Below, piece after piece: positions 18,196 through 27,447 of a DNA stretch of 64,000 nucleotides; positions within the stretch are counted from its first letter, which is position 1; each line of letters starts with the position of its first letter. The position numbers were made by a program, and so were the translations under genes. The stretch lies in assembly GCF_000169175.1 (NCBI RefSeq), contig NZ_AAWS01000040.1:1-64000 (forward strand), given 5' to 3'. Source of the DNA: Microscilla marina ATCC 23134. GTDB lineage: Bacteria > Bacteroidota > Bacteroidia > Cytophagales > Microscillaceae. The notes under the pieces are model-generated. The model was not told where the DNA came from and did no database searches. It worked only from the letters and a program-made list of their open reading frames with translations.

Positions 18196-20793
18196 ATGCT
18201 GGAATCTTCAAGTAGAATAATCCCCATTAATATTGAGGATGAAATGAAGAGTGCCTACATAGATTATGCTATGTCGGTGATTATTTCGCGGGCGTTACCA
18301 GACGTTCGCGATGGCTTAAAACCTGTACACAGAAGGGTACTGTATGGAATGTCTGATTTGGGTTTGATGTTTAACAAACCTTTCAAAAAGTCAGCACGTA
18401 TCGTGGGAGAAGTATTAGGTAAATATCACCCACATGGAGACGCTTCAGTGTATGATACAATGGTAAGGATGGCCCAACCCTGGTCGCTTCGCTATCCTTT
18501 GGTTGACGGACAAGGTAACTTTGGGTCGATTGATGGTGACTCGCCTGCAGCAATGCGTTATACCGAGGCACGCCTGAAGCGTGTAGCAGACGAACTGTTG
18601 TCTGACCTGAACAAAGATACAATTGACTTTCAGCCAAACTTTGACGAATCGCTCAAAGAACCAACGGTATTGCCTTGTAAAATACCTCATTTGCTCATCA
18701 ATGGTACTTCGGGCATTGCCGTAGGTATGGCTACCAACATGCCTCCTCACAACCTAACCGAAGTAGTAGATGGCATTATTGCTTACCTTGACAACAACGA
18801 CATTACAGTCGAAGAACTTATTCAGTATATTCCTGCGCCTGACTTTCCTACCGGGGGAATCATTTATGGCTATCAGGGAGTAAAAAAAGCCATGCTTACC
18901 GGGCGAGGCAGAGTAGTAATAAGAGGAGTAGCAGAAATAGAAACCACCAAAAGCGGCAGAGAACGCATTATTGTGACCGAAATACCTTATTTGGTAAATA
19001 AGGCGAACTTGATTGAGAAAACCGCACATTTGGTACAAGAAAAGAGGATAGAAGGCATTTCAGACATCCGCGATGAGTCTGACCGTACCGGAATGCGCAT
19101 TGTATATGAACTCAAGCGGGATGCTGTACCAATGGTTACGCTCAACCAACTGTACAAATACACTGCATTACAATCGTCGTTTGGGGTAAACAATGTGGCG
19201 TTGGTCAAAGGGCGACCTGAAATTTTGAACCTGCGCGATATGATTTACCACTTTGTGGAGCACCGCCACGAAGTAATCTACCGTCGTACTCAGTTTGAGC
19301 TAAAAGAAGCCAAAGCCCGTCAGCACATTTTAGAAGGTTTGCTGATAGCCTTAGACAACATCGACGAAGTCATTACCTTGATCAGGGCGTCGAAAGATGG
19401 AGAAACCGCCAAAAATGCTTTGATAGAAAAGTTTGAACTGTCGGAGATTCAGGCAAAAGCCATCCTTGACATTCGTTTGCAGCGTCTTACAGCAATGGAG
19501 CGCGACAAAATTGTGGCAGAGCATAAGCAAATCTCTGAGTTGATCAAAGAACTGGAAGCGATTCTGGCCGATAAGCTGTTGAGGGTAGACATTATCAAAG
19601 AGGAGCTTACAGAAATGAAAGACAGGTATGGCGATGCCCGTCGTACCGACATTGAGCACATGGCTGATGACCTTACCGACGAAGATATGATTCCGGTAGA
19701 GGAAATGGTCATTACTATTTCTCACTTTGGCTATATCAAGCGTACTTCTCTAGACGAATACCGTACCCAAAACAGAGGCGGGGTAGGGTCGAGAGGTACT
19801 TCTAAAAAAGACGACGATTTTACTGAGCACTTGTTTGTAGCCTCTACCCACGATTATCTGTTGATTTTTACCAACTCTGGTAAAGTGTTCTGGATCAAGG
19901 GGTACAACATTCCGGAGGTTGCCAAAACAGCCAAAGGACGCGCCATCCAAAACCTTTTACAAATGGAAAAGGGAGATAGCATACGCGCGGTAATCAATGT
20001 GAAGCAATTGCAAGATCCCGACTACAACCAAAACCATTACCTGGTAATGTGTACTGAGAAGGGAATCATCAAGAAAACCAGGCTTGAAGCATTTTCAAGA
20101 CCTCGTCAAAATGGTATCCATGCCATTACCATCAACGAAGATGATCAATTGTTGGATGTAAAATTGACCAATGGTGAAAACAATATTATTCTTGCCATCC
20201 GTAGTGGTCGTGCCATTCATTTTCACGAAGATCAAGTAAGAAGCATGGGACGAACCGCGGCTGGGGTACGTGGCATTACACTTGATGGCGACGACAACCG
20301 AGTAGTGGGTATGGTATGTGTGGCAAGAGACGATGCCAGCTTGTTGGTAGTGTCTGAAACTGGTTATGGTAAGCGTTCTTCTATTGAAGATTACCGCATT
20401 ACAAACCGAGGTGGAAAAGGGGTAATTACGATGCAAATTACCGACAAAACAGGACGTTTGGTGGCTATCAAAGAAGCGGTAGATACCGACGATTTGATTT
20501 TGATTACCAAAACCGGACTTGCCATTAGAATGTCTATGTCGGACATGAGGGTAATGGGTAGGGCTACTCAAGGGGTACGTCTTATTAAACTACACGAAGA
20601 CGACAGCATAGCATCGGTGGCAAAAGTAGACGCAGAAAGCTTGCTAAGCGATGACGAAGAAGGTGAAGAAGGCAGTGTAGAAGGCGAAGCAACTGTTGTT
20701 GCGGCTGCTACTGACGGAAATGAAGCAGAAAACACAACAGAAACTTCTGAAGACAAACCTGAAGGTGACGAAGATAAAGACGAAGATGCATAA
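18196..20793 (+). CDS. gyrA: DNA gyrase subunit A
   Basis: An 865-residue type II topoisomerase A subunit. The catalytic Tyr is Y122 in [10 protein letters not shown]. The N-terminal region ([37 protein letters not shown]) is canonical. The C-terminal beta-pinwheel has [12 protein letters not shown] in the GyrA-box position and a second TNRGGKG, and ends in an acidic Glu/Asp tail. With GyrB it introduces negative supercoils using ATP. Residue 83, the Ser of the E. coli quinolone-resistance region, is Ala here (GDASVYD instead of GDSAVYD). A terminator follows. Confidence 0.97.
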   Translation: MLESSSRIIPINIEDEMKSAYIDYAMSVIISRALPDVRDGLKPVHRRVLYGMSDLGLMFNKPFKKSARIVGEVLGKYHPHGDASVYDTMVRMAQPWSLRYPLVDGQGNFGSIDGDSPAAMRYTEARLKRVADELLSDLNKDTIDFQPNFDESLKEPTVLPCKIPHLLINGTSGIAVGMATNMPPHNLTEVVDGIIAYLDNNDITVEELIQYIPAPDFPTGGIIYGYQGVKKAMLTGRGRVVIRGVAEIETTKSGRERIIVTEIPYLVNKANLIEKTAHLVQEKRIEGISDIRDESDRTGMRIVYELKRDAVPMVTLNQLYKYTALQSSFGVNNVALVKGRPEILNLRDMIYHFVEHRHEVIYRRTQFELKEAKARQHILEGLLIALDNIDEVITLIRASKDGETAKNALIEKFELSEIQAKAILDIRLQRLTAMERDKIVAEHKQISELIKELEAILADKLLRVDIIKEELTEMKDRYGDARRTDIEHMADDLTDEDMIPVEEMVITISHFGYIKRTSLDEYRTQNRGGVGSRGTSKKDDDFTEHLFVASTHDYLLIFTNSGKVFWIKGYNIPEVAKTAKGRAIQNLLQMEKGDSIRAVINVKQLQDPDYNQNHYLVMCTEKGIIKKTRLEAFSRPRQNGIHAITINEDDQLLDVKLTNGENNIILAIRSGRAIHFHEDQVRSMGRTAAGVRGITLDGDDNRVVGMVCVARDDASLLVVSETGYGKRSSIEDYRITNRGGKGVITMQITDKTGRLVAIKEAVDTDDLILITKTGLAIRMSMSDMRVMGRATQGVRLIKLHEDDSIASVAKVDAESLLSDDEEGEEGSVEGEATVVAAATDGNEAENTTETSEDKPEGDEDKDEDA

Positions 20794-20830
20794 GCAAGTC
20801 GGCTTTTTATCTGCCAGGTAAAAATAAATA

Positions 20831-20866
20831 AAAAATGGCGAATAGATTTCTATTCGCCATTTTTTG
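20831..20866 (+). terminator. Terminator after gyrA
   Basis: A perfect 16-bp stem, AAAAAATGGCGAATAG with CTATTCGCCATTTTTT, around a 4-base loop. It can work in both directions. Confidence 0.95.
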
Positions 20867-20900
20867 CTTTAGAAACTTCAAGTCAGATTGATTTATGTGG

Positions 20901-21556
20901 TTTTTTTTTGAGCTGTTTTTAGCTATTAGCCTTTTTTTGAGCTACGATTGGCTTTTAGCCTTTAGCTTTTTTTTGGCTGTTTGTAGAGAGCTATTAGCCT
21001 TTTCTTGAGCTACGATGGACTTTTAGCCTTTTTTTGGCTGTTTGTAGGGGGCTTTTAGCCTTTAGCTTTTTCTTGAGCTATGATGAGCCTTTAGCTATTA
21101 GCCTTTTCTTTAGCTACGATATAGTTGAGCCTTTGTTTAACTGTTTGTAGGGAGCTTTTAGCCTTAAATTATCATATTTGCGAATTAGTTAGAAGTTGGC
21201 AACCCATAGTTTTGACTGCGCTTCGCGCCCATTCGTAATTCTCTCATTCGTAATTAAAAAGCTTTGCGCCCATTCGTAATTCCCTCACACAGAGTTCCCT
21301 ATGGTCAATTCGTAATTCGTAATTCTCTCATTCGTCATTGAACAATTCGTAATTTTCTCATTCGTAATTCCCTCACACAGAGTTCCCTATGGTCAATTCA
21401 TAATTCGTAATTCGTAATTCTCTCATTCGTAATTAAAAAGCTTTGCGCCCATTCGTAATTCCCTCACACAGAGTTCCCTATGGTCAATTCATAATTCGTA
21501 ATTCGTAATTCCTTCATTCGTAATTGAACCATTCGTAATTCTCTCATTCGTATTTG
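20901..21556 (+). repeat. Interspersed intergenic repeat, copy 1
   Basis: This stretch is built from two unit types. The first half repeats AGCCTTTAGC, GAGCTACGATG and CTGTTTGTAGGGAGC units separated by T runs. After a junction (AAATTATCATATTTGCGAAT, then CTGCGCTTCGCGCCC) the second half repeats the 11-mer ATTCGTAATTC and CACACAGAGTTCCCTATGG. The same parts in the same order recur at 27014, 32281, 35284, 37961 and 39145. No coding frame or transposase is seen. Confidence 0.8.
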
Positions 21557-21600
21557 TGTACGTTCAGAGACTAAAATACAATTAAACTCGAAATAATCGT

Positions 21601-21608
21601 TATATTTG
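21601..21608 (+). promoter_or_regulatory. Candidate -7 element for the TPR gene
   Basis: TATATTTG matches the Bacteroidota -7 consensus TAnnTTTG and lies 46 bp before the ATG at 21654. The -33 element was not recognised. Confidence 0.4.
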
Positions 21609-21653
21609 CCGAATCTTATTGGAAAATATTGAATGTATATAATTGTTTAACAG

Positions 21654-22907
21654 ATGAAAAAAATCGTTTACGTTAGTTTGTTGTTGAGTTTAGTGGCAGC
21701 TTTTCCTTTGAGAGCGCAATTAAGCTCTGCCATTGCAAATTATAACAGCAATAAATTTGACAAAGCTAAAGAAAAAATTGACGCTTGCCTAGAGAGCGAA
21801 AAGCTTAAAGGAAAGTCCAAAATGTGGTATTACCGTGGCCAAGTATACACGGCAATTGCCCAAAACCCCGCCAAAATTTTTGGTGCGTTGAAAGCCGCTA
21901 ATCCAGACGCTATATTTGTTGCTTACGAAGCGTTTAACAAAGCCCTGGAGCTGGAACCTAAGAAAAGAGGTTACTACAAAGATGCAGCAAAAGCGTTGAA
22001 AACCAACTTGCACCCTACTGCCATTAACCAAGGGGTAGAAATGTACCGCGCAAAAAAATATGATGCTTCGGTAAAAGCTTTTGAGTTGGCACAAAAAACC
22101 AACGACCAATCTTTACTTCCTTTTGTATATGGTGGTGATGTGGCGCGTGAAGCTAAAAACAAAGAAAAATACGAAGCCGCCTTGAGGGGTATCATCAAGT
22201 TTGAGCCAAGTGCTTTTGAAGCATTATTGAAAAAAGAAGAACTGGCAAAGCTACAGGATGCTGAGGCAAAAAAAGTCCGTTTGACTAAAGAAAAAGCCAA
22301 CTATTATGCAGCGTTGGTGTTTCACTTGCGCGAAACCAAGCAATACGAAGAAGGGGTAAAGGTAGTAGAAGAAGGAGTAAAGCTTGCGCCTAACCACGAA
22401 AACCTGCGAGCTTTGCAAGTAGAGTTGTACGTGAAAACCAATAAGTTAGACGACGCCATCAAAAACCTTGAGAGTGCCATTGATAAAAACCCCAAAGACG
22501 TAGGTAACTATGTAAACCTGGGCATTATTTATGACAAAGCAGGTAAAACCGACAAAGCCGAAGCTACTTACGAAAGATGCCTTAAGGTAGACTCAGAAAA
22601 CTACAAGGCTAACTTTAACCTTGCCGTACTTCAGTTTAACAAAGCTGCTAAGATTTTGACCGAAATTGATAAATTAACGCTTCCTGAGTACAACAAGCGT
22701 GGTAAAAAAATGGAGCAAGAAGCTGTAGTTGCTTTCAAAAAAGCATTGCCTTATTTTGAAAAACTAAAAACAAAAAAGTCAGACGATATGAGTGTATTGC
22801 GTCCATTGGGTAAAATTTACAACTTCTTGTCGCGCAAGTCTAAAACTGACAAAAAGATGTACACTACCAAATACAAAGAAATAGAAAAAGCCATTAGTGG
22901 TGAGTAA
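21654..22907 (+). CDS. Secreted/periplasmic TPR protein
   Basis: A 417-residue protein with a clear signal peptide (KKIVYVSLLLSLVAAFPLRAQ, cut near residue 22). The rest is helical and contains TPR-like units, most clearly at residues about 240-330 (PNHENLRALQVELYVKTNKLDDAIKNLE, then PKDVGNYVNLGIIYDKAGKTDKAEATYERCLK). TPR arrays mediate protein-protein contacts, so a periplasmic scaffold role is plausible but unproven. It follows gyrA, separated by repeat copy 1, and has its own candidate promoter. Confidence 0.82.
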   Translation: MKKIVYVSLLLSLVAAFPLRAQLSSAIANYNSNKFDKAKEKIDACLESEKLKGKSKMWYYRGQVYTAIAQNPAKIFGALKAANPDAIFVAYEAFNKALELEPKKRGYYKDAAKALKTNLHPTAINQGVEMYRAKKYDASVKAFELAQKTNDQSLLPFVYGGDVAREAKNKEKYEAALRGIIKFEPSAFEALLKKEELAKLQDAEAKKVRLTKEKANYYAALVFHLRETKQYEEGVKVVEEGVKLAPNHENLRALQVELYVKTNKLDDAIKNLESAIDKNPKDVGNYVNLGIIYDKAGKTDKAEATYERCLKVDSENYKANFNLAVLQFNKAAKILTEIDKLTLPEYNKRGKKMEQEAVVAFKKALPYFEKLKTKKSDDMSVLRPLGKIYNFLSRKSKTDKKMYTTKYKEIEKAISGE

Positions 22908-23207
22908 TCACTTGGCGCTTGTGTAATAATATTATTATACAAAAAAACGGTCACTACCTCCTGTGTTGGTCTTAAGGCTTTAGCCTGACCAACACAATGC
23001 TACTATCATTGCTTGATTTCTAGGTCTGTTTTGCTTATAAAAAAGACAGACCAAAAGCGTGGTTAATAAGGTAGTAGTGAGGCAAGGGTGGTGGTCTGCT
23101 GCGCTTAAGACCACCACCCTGAGAACTAGTTATTTGAGATGGTTGAACAACTAAAATATTTAAAATAAGTAGTTCTAGTGTTTGCTGCGTAACTTGAGTT
23201 ATTATAC

Positions 23208-23251
23208 AAAAAAACGGTCACTGGAGGTTAACTCTGGTGACCGTTTTTTTT
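23208..23251 (+). terminator. Terminator-like hairpin downstream of the TPR gene
   Basis: ACGGTCAC (23214-23221) and GTGACCGT (23237-23244) form an 8-bp stem, preceded by A and followed by T residues. It is 300 bp past the TPR gene, and the left arm is duplicated upstream, so an insertion may have separated the gene from its original terminator. Confidence 0.65.
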
Positions 23252-23682
23252 GTGGGTGGAGGAGACAAATAAGGAAAGGAATGGTACTAAATCGTTGCCA
23301 TTACCCGTACACTATTGTATGTCTACATCTAAAAGCCATCACCAAGCTTGTCCCCTCCTCTTGGTCTTAAGCGCAGAGGAGGGTAACGATAGCGAAGAAC
23401 GTGCATTGTGTTGGTCTTGCCATTAAGACCACTACAAGTGAGTTTGTATGGGTTTTCAATCAGACCTGTTATGATACTAAAACAAACTAATCTTGGTGCG
23501 CCGCATGGGTTGACTTATGATTCAGGAAAGTCAGGTAGAAACCGAACCCGTCACCGTTGAGGTCTCTAACTACGGTTTTTATAAGTTGCTAAAAATCAAC
23601 GTGATAGAAAAAGTATAGTTACCTGTGAACCGAATCTACCGCAGTTTGCTGTGATGAGCTCAACGCAGTTAAACAGGGTCTA

Positions 23683-23713
23683 GCACCGATATTCATCGGT
23701 ATCTAAGGACTTG
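23683..23713 (+). repeat. Short dispersed hairpin motif, copy 1
   Basis: ACCGATATTCATCGGT forms a small hairpin and is followed by ATCTAAGGACTTG. The same motif recurs at 32830-32860, and a partial copy is at about 55813. It lies in the intergenic space just downstream of hsdR. Confidence 0.5.
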
Positions 23714-23749
23714 CGACTTGTCGCTTAAAGCTCACCTCTATTGAGGCTT

Positions 23750-26700
23750 CTAATGTCCTTTTTCATTCTTCTTGAGCACCTCTACCATTTCCAACGCCTT
23801 TATTTTTGCCTCCTGACGCGACAAGTGAGCCTCCTTTTGCAAAACCCCACTTATTTGCCCTACAATCCCATTTTGTAGTCGAGGTTTATTTTGCCAATCA
23901 ACCACCGCCAAACCATCGGCAATGTTTGCCCACAGTTCGTGGGTAACCCGAGCCGCCACCTCGCTACCCAACAATGCCTTCATGCTATTATAGAGCGCAC
24001 GCCCACTTGCGGTGTCAAACCCCAGCCTTTTGCCTTCGGTTTGTTCGTTGATAATCTCATTTTGCATTGCAGCATACGCCTTCAGTAAGGCTGCCTGCCC
24101 TATGCGTTCGTTTTGGTGTTGCTTTAGCAAGTCATCGAGGCGCTCGCCCAAAGGCTTATAAAAATCAGGATTTTTGCCCATTCCGGTTTTTATAACATAC
24201 CTAAGGTTGTTGCGCAGGCTCAGCTCCTGGGTAGCTGGCGATGCGTTTTGCAGCTCTTCGCGAAAGCGTTGTTTGTCTATAATAGACACAGGCTCTTCCA
24301 ACAGATTGGTCACTCCTTGCGCCTCTAAGTGGTCGTTGACCATTTGCTGCAACATTTCACTCTCTATAGCGCTTATTTCTAGGTCGTTGTCTTCTTTGAA
24401 CATGTTGCGTGCCCTGAGCCTTATTTCGTTAAACAAGCGAAAATCTGGTTCAAAGTGGCGGGCGCGAGGGTCGGGCAATACAATGCTCAGCGATTGATTG
24501 AACTGGTTGAGTAAAATCTTGAATGTATCGCGCACATCTATGGGCTCCAGCATTTGCCAGGCGGCTTCTACAAACGGCTCTTTTTGGTAGTGGCGATCTA
24601 TTTTAGCGATGATGGGTTTGAAAAACTCCAGCAATTGGGCGTGGTGTTGCTCCAGACGGGGTATTTCTTCGGCGCGGTTTTTTAGCAAATCGTGGGGGCG
24701 CACCTCGCCCGAAAATATATCAAGGGCTTGCTGTAAGGCTTCGGCTATGCCCGTGTAGTCTACAATAAACCCGGCATGTTTGTTTTTGCGGGCACGGTTT
24801 ACCCGCGCAATTGCCTGTAGCAAACTATGTTCTTTGAGGGGTTTGTCGAGGTAAAGGCACGAGGCAATGGGGGCGTCGTACCCCGTGAGCAGCATATCAG
24901 ACACAATCAAGAGCGCGGTGTTGTCATATTTTTTTGCCCCCGACCGTTCCTTTTCGTCGGCATTGCCATAAGGCAACTTAAAATCTTTGATCACCTCTTT
25001 TACCTCGGTCGATGGGGTGACCCACACTGGGCGTGGGTGTTGCGGGTGCTTTTGGTTGTAGGCAAGGGTTTGGTGGTAGGCTTCGTCGAAAGCACTGCTT
25101 TTTGCCGATCCCAAACTCACAATCACCTTCGACTCAAACGAATGCTCACCTGCTTCTTTGAGTTTTGTGATGGCCTGTTGGTATTTTACTGCAGCCTCTC
25201 TGCCGCTGCACACCAGCAGTGCCTTGTGTCCATTGGGGCAAATCTTGTCGGTAAAGTGTTGTACCAGGTGCTTGCTTATTTCTTCTATGCGAGCGTCCGC
25301 GTGTTGGTACTTGCGCAACGCCGTTTGCTTTAATTTTTCTTTTTTTTCGGCAGAGGCCTCCCCAAACTTTTCATCAAACTCAAGGTCAAGTGCGTCCTTT
25401 TTTACGCTGAGCATTTCTATGCCCTGGTCGTAGAGCAAAGGCACAGTAGCACCGTCTGCTACTGCCTCGGCAATGGTGTACATGTCTATATAGTTGCCCC
25501 CGTAAAACTCGCCCAGGGTGCTTTTTTCTTCTTTAGAAATGGGCGTGCCCGTAAAAGCCACAAACTTGGCGTGCGGCATTGCCGAGCGCATAAAAGCCGC
25601 CAAAAAATCGTACTGGCTGCGGTGGGCTTCGTCTACCAACACATAGAGGTTTTCTTTGGTCGACAATTGTTGCAGTGCAATGGTTTCGTGGTGTACCTGG
25701 TGCCAGGCACCATCTACCCAAGCCTCGGTGGTTTTTATCAATTGCCCGTCTTTAATTTGCCTTTTTATCCGTTGGTTGCCCAGTTCTTCTTGAGTGGTTT
25801 GGTCGGGGGTTGGGGCACCCGTGGCGGTGTCGGTAGCATCTTCGCGCTCTTGAAACTTTTGCAAAGTAGTGGTGACAATACCGCCGTAGTTATTGGCGAG
25901 TATGCTGCGCAAGTTGCGCACCGAGTGGGCGTGTTGTACATTGCCAAAACCCGCATTGCGAAAAGTATTGGTAATTTGCTGGTCAAGGTCTTGGCGGTCG
26001 GTCAATATCATAATAGTAGGATGTTGAAACCCATATTCAGGTGCCAATAGCTTGCGACTGAGGTAGGCCATCGTGAGCGATTTGCCGCTGCCTTGGGTAT
26101 GCCACACCACCCCGCCCTGGTTTTGGCGCAAGCGCTCTATAGTTTTGTTTACGGCACGTATTTGCTGGTGGCGGGGCAACTTCTTAATCGTTTGGGTGCC
26201 CGCTTGTTCAAACAATACAAAATGCCGCACAAAATCGAAAAAGCGGCTGGGGTGAAACAAAGCCTCCAGTAGTTTTGCCTGGTCGTTGGGCAGGTGGGCA
26301 GGCAAGGGATCGTCGGGGCGTACCCGCAAACGCGCATAAAAAGCAAAAGGGGCTTCTATGGCGCCATAATGTGCCCCGTCTGCCCACAGTCCCACGCATA
26401 GTTGGTTGTAATAAAAAAGCGGGGCTACGTTGCGTTGGTAGTATTGTAGGTCGTTAAACGCACTTTTGGCAGCATCGTGTAGTTGGGGGGCTTTGCACTC
26501 CAGTACCGCCAGCGGCAACCCATTGACAAACACCACCAAGTCGGGTATACAAGTGAGTTTGCCTTCAAACTTGAGTTGGTTTACCACCAATAAGTCGTTT
26601 TGGTACACATCGTCGTAGGCGATATAACGCACCGGGCAAAACGCTTCTTTGCCGTTGATCACTTGTTTGACTGTATAAACGTCGTGGTGAAGGTAAGCTT

Positions 26701-26959
26701 TCCAGATGTTTTGGTTAATCTCCATCAGCGATGTTCCCTGCACCGAAGTAATTGCCTGAAATGCTTTTTCGAGGTTGGTATCGTTGAGCCAGGGGTTGAG
26801 TTTTTTCAGCGCTTTCCGCAGGCGCGAGGCTATCACTACATCGGTGGGGTAGTCGCGTTCGTCGTGGGTGTGCCCGTGGTAGTATTGATACCCCATTTGC
26901 TTGAACTGCTCTATAGCGGGCGCTTCGCTGAGGCGGTATTCGGCGGAGTTATTCGGCAT
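23750..26959 (-). CDS. hsdR: Type I restriction enzyme, R (motor/nuclease) subunit
   Basis: A 1069-residue HsdR of normal length. The N-terminal nuclease has a PD...ExK motif: D140 in CIPDLVVF and ECK at 154-156. The SF2 translocase follows: TQGSGKS at 288-294 (Walker A), DEAHRSQYD (DEAD box) further on, then AFTGTPISKEEK, LTGYDAP and a C-terminal helical domain with a basic end. It uses ATP to pull DNA and cut it at a distance when the HsdM2S1 complex meets unmodified sites. Its MTase and specificity genes are at 29405-32253, but a repeat block and a divergently oriented toxin-like gene lie between them. The DNA is more GC-rich than the surrounding genes, suggesting acquisition. Confidence 0.96.
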   Translation of the reverse strand: MPNNSAEYRLSEAPAIEQFKQMGYQYYHGHTHDERDYPTDVVIASRLRKALKKLNPWLNDTNLEKAFQAITSVQGTSLMEINQNIWKAYLHHDVYTVKQVINGKEAFCPVRYIAYDDVYQNDLLVVNQLKFEGKLTCIPDLVVFVNGLPLAVLECKAPQLHDAAKSAFNDLQYYQRNVAPLFYYNQLCVGLWADGAHYGAIEAPFAFYARLRVRPDDPLPAHLPNDQAKLLEALFHPSRFFDFVRHFVLFEQAGTQTIKKLPRHQQIRAVNKTIERLRQNQGGVVWHTQGSGKSLTMAYLSRKLLAPEYGFQHPTIMILTDRQDLDQQITNTFRNAGFGNVQHAHSVRNLRSILANNYGGIVTTTLQKFQEREDATDTATGAPTPDQTTQEELGNQRIKRQIKDGQLIKTTEAWVDGAWHQVHHETIALQQLSTKENLYVLVDEAHRSQYDFLAAFMRSAMPHAKFVAFTGTPISKEEKSTLGEFYGGNYIDMYTIAEAVADGATVPLLYDQGIEMLSVKKDALDLEFDEKFGEASAEKKEKLKQTALRKYQHADARIEEISKHLVQHFTDKICPNGHKALLVCSGREAAVKYQQAITKLKEAGEHSFESKVIVSLGSAKSSAFDEAYHQTLAYNQKHPQHPRPVWVTPSTEVKEVIKDFKLPYGNADEKERSGAKKYDNTALLIVSDMLLTGYDAPIASCLYLDKPLKEHSLLQAIARVNRARKNKHAGFIVDYTGIAEALQQALDIFSGEVRPHDLLKNRAEEIPRLEQHHAQLLEFFKPIIAKIDRHYQKEPFVEAAWQMLEPIDVRDTFKILLNQFNQSLSIVLPDPRARHFEPDFRLFNEIRLRARNMFKEDNDLEISAIESEMLQQMVNDHLEAQGVTNLLEEPVSIIDKQRFREELQNASPATQELSLRNNLRYVIKTGMGKNPDFYKPLGERLDDLLKQHQNERIGQAALLKAYAAMQNEIINEQTEGKRLGFDTASGRALYNSMKALLGSEVAARVTHELWANIADGLAVVDWQNKPRLQNGIVGQISGVLQKEAHLSRQEAKIKALEMVEVLKKNEKGH

Positions 26960-27013
26960 GTTTTTTCAAAAGGATGTTTGCGCTAACAATGTAGGGGTTA
27001 ATTATGAGTTTTT

Positions 27014-27359
27014 CAATTAAGAATGAGAGAATTACGAATGAAGGAATTACGAATGAAGGAATTACGAATTACGAATTACGAACCGACCAGAGGGAGCTCT
27101 GCGAAGCTTTTTAATTACGAATCGATCAATTACGAATTACGAATTACGAATTAGCGCGAAGCGTGGCTGAAGGCTCATCATAGCTCAAAAAAAGGCTAAA
27201 GCCCCATGTAGCTCAAGAAAAGGCTAATGGCTAAAAGCTCCCTACAAACAGTCAAACAAAGGCTAAAGGCTAATGGCTAAAGCTATACAGAGAACAAAAA
27301 GGCTAATGGCTAAAGCTATACAGAGAACAAAAAAGCTAAAAGCCCATCATAGCACAAGA
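27014..27359 (-). repeat. Interspersed intergenic repeat, copy 2 (inverted)
   Basis: Reverse orientation of the family at 20901: GAATTACGAAT units first, then GCGCGAAGCG, then AGCTCAAGAAAAGGCTAATG and CTACAAACAG units. It fills the gap between hsdR and the DUF4157 gene, together with the 54 bp before it, in which nothing else was noticed. Confidence 0.78.
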
Positions 27360-27447
27360 ATTAGGATTTGCCGCACAAGAGGGGTAGCTTGCCAGTTGAT
27401 TGAAACAACACACTGCTTACAAGTTTACTTTACTTTTGTAAAAAAAT

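Larger units (their letters stand above)
22908..23749. other. Non-coding region with clustered hairpins
   Basis: No credible gene over 842 bp. A 24-bp sequence (TTATTATAC, seven A, then CGGTCACT) occurs at 22931-22954 and again at 23199-23222. Between them lie three strong stem-loops (22963-22995, 23033-23052, 23086-23120), all with GGTC/GACC arms. The motif TGCGCTTAAGACC appears near 23100 and inverted near 23360. A solo end of the palindromic element described at 33783 lies at 23186-23200. Confidence 0.5.

Noticed and set aside
20901-21556. Possible CRISPR array or tandem repeat array
   Set aside because: Units vary in length and spacing, there are no unique equal-length spacers, and no cas gene is present.
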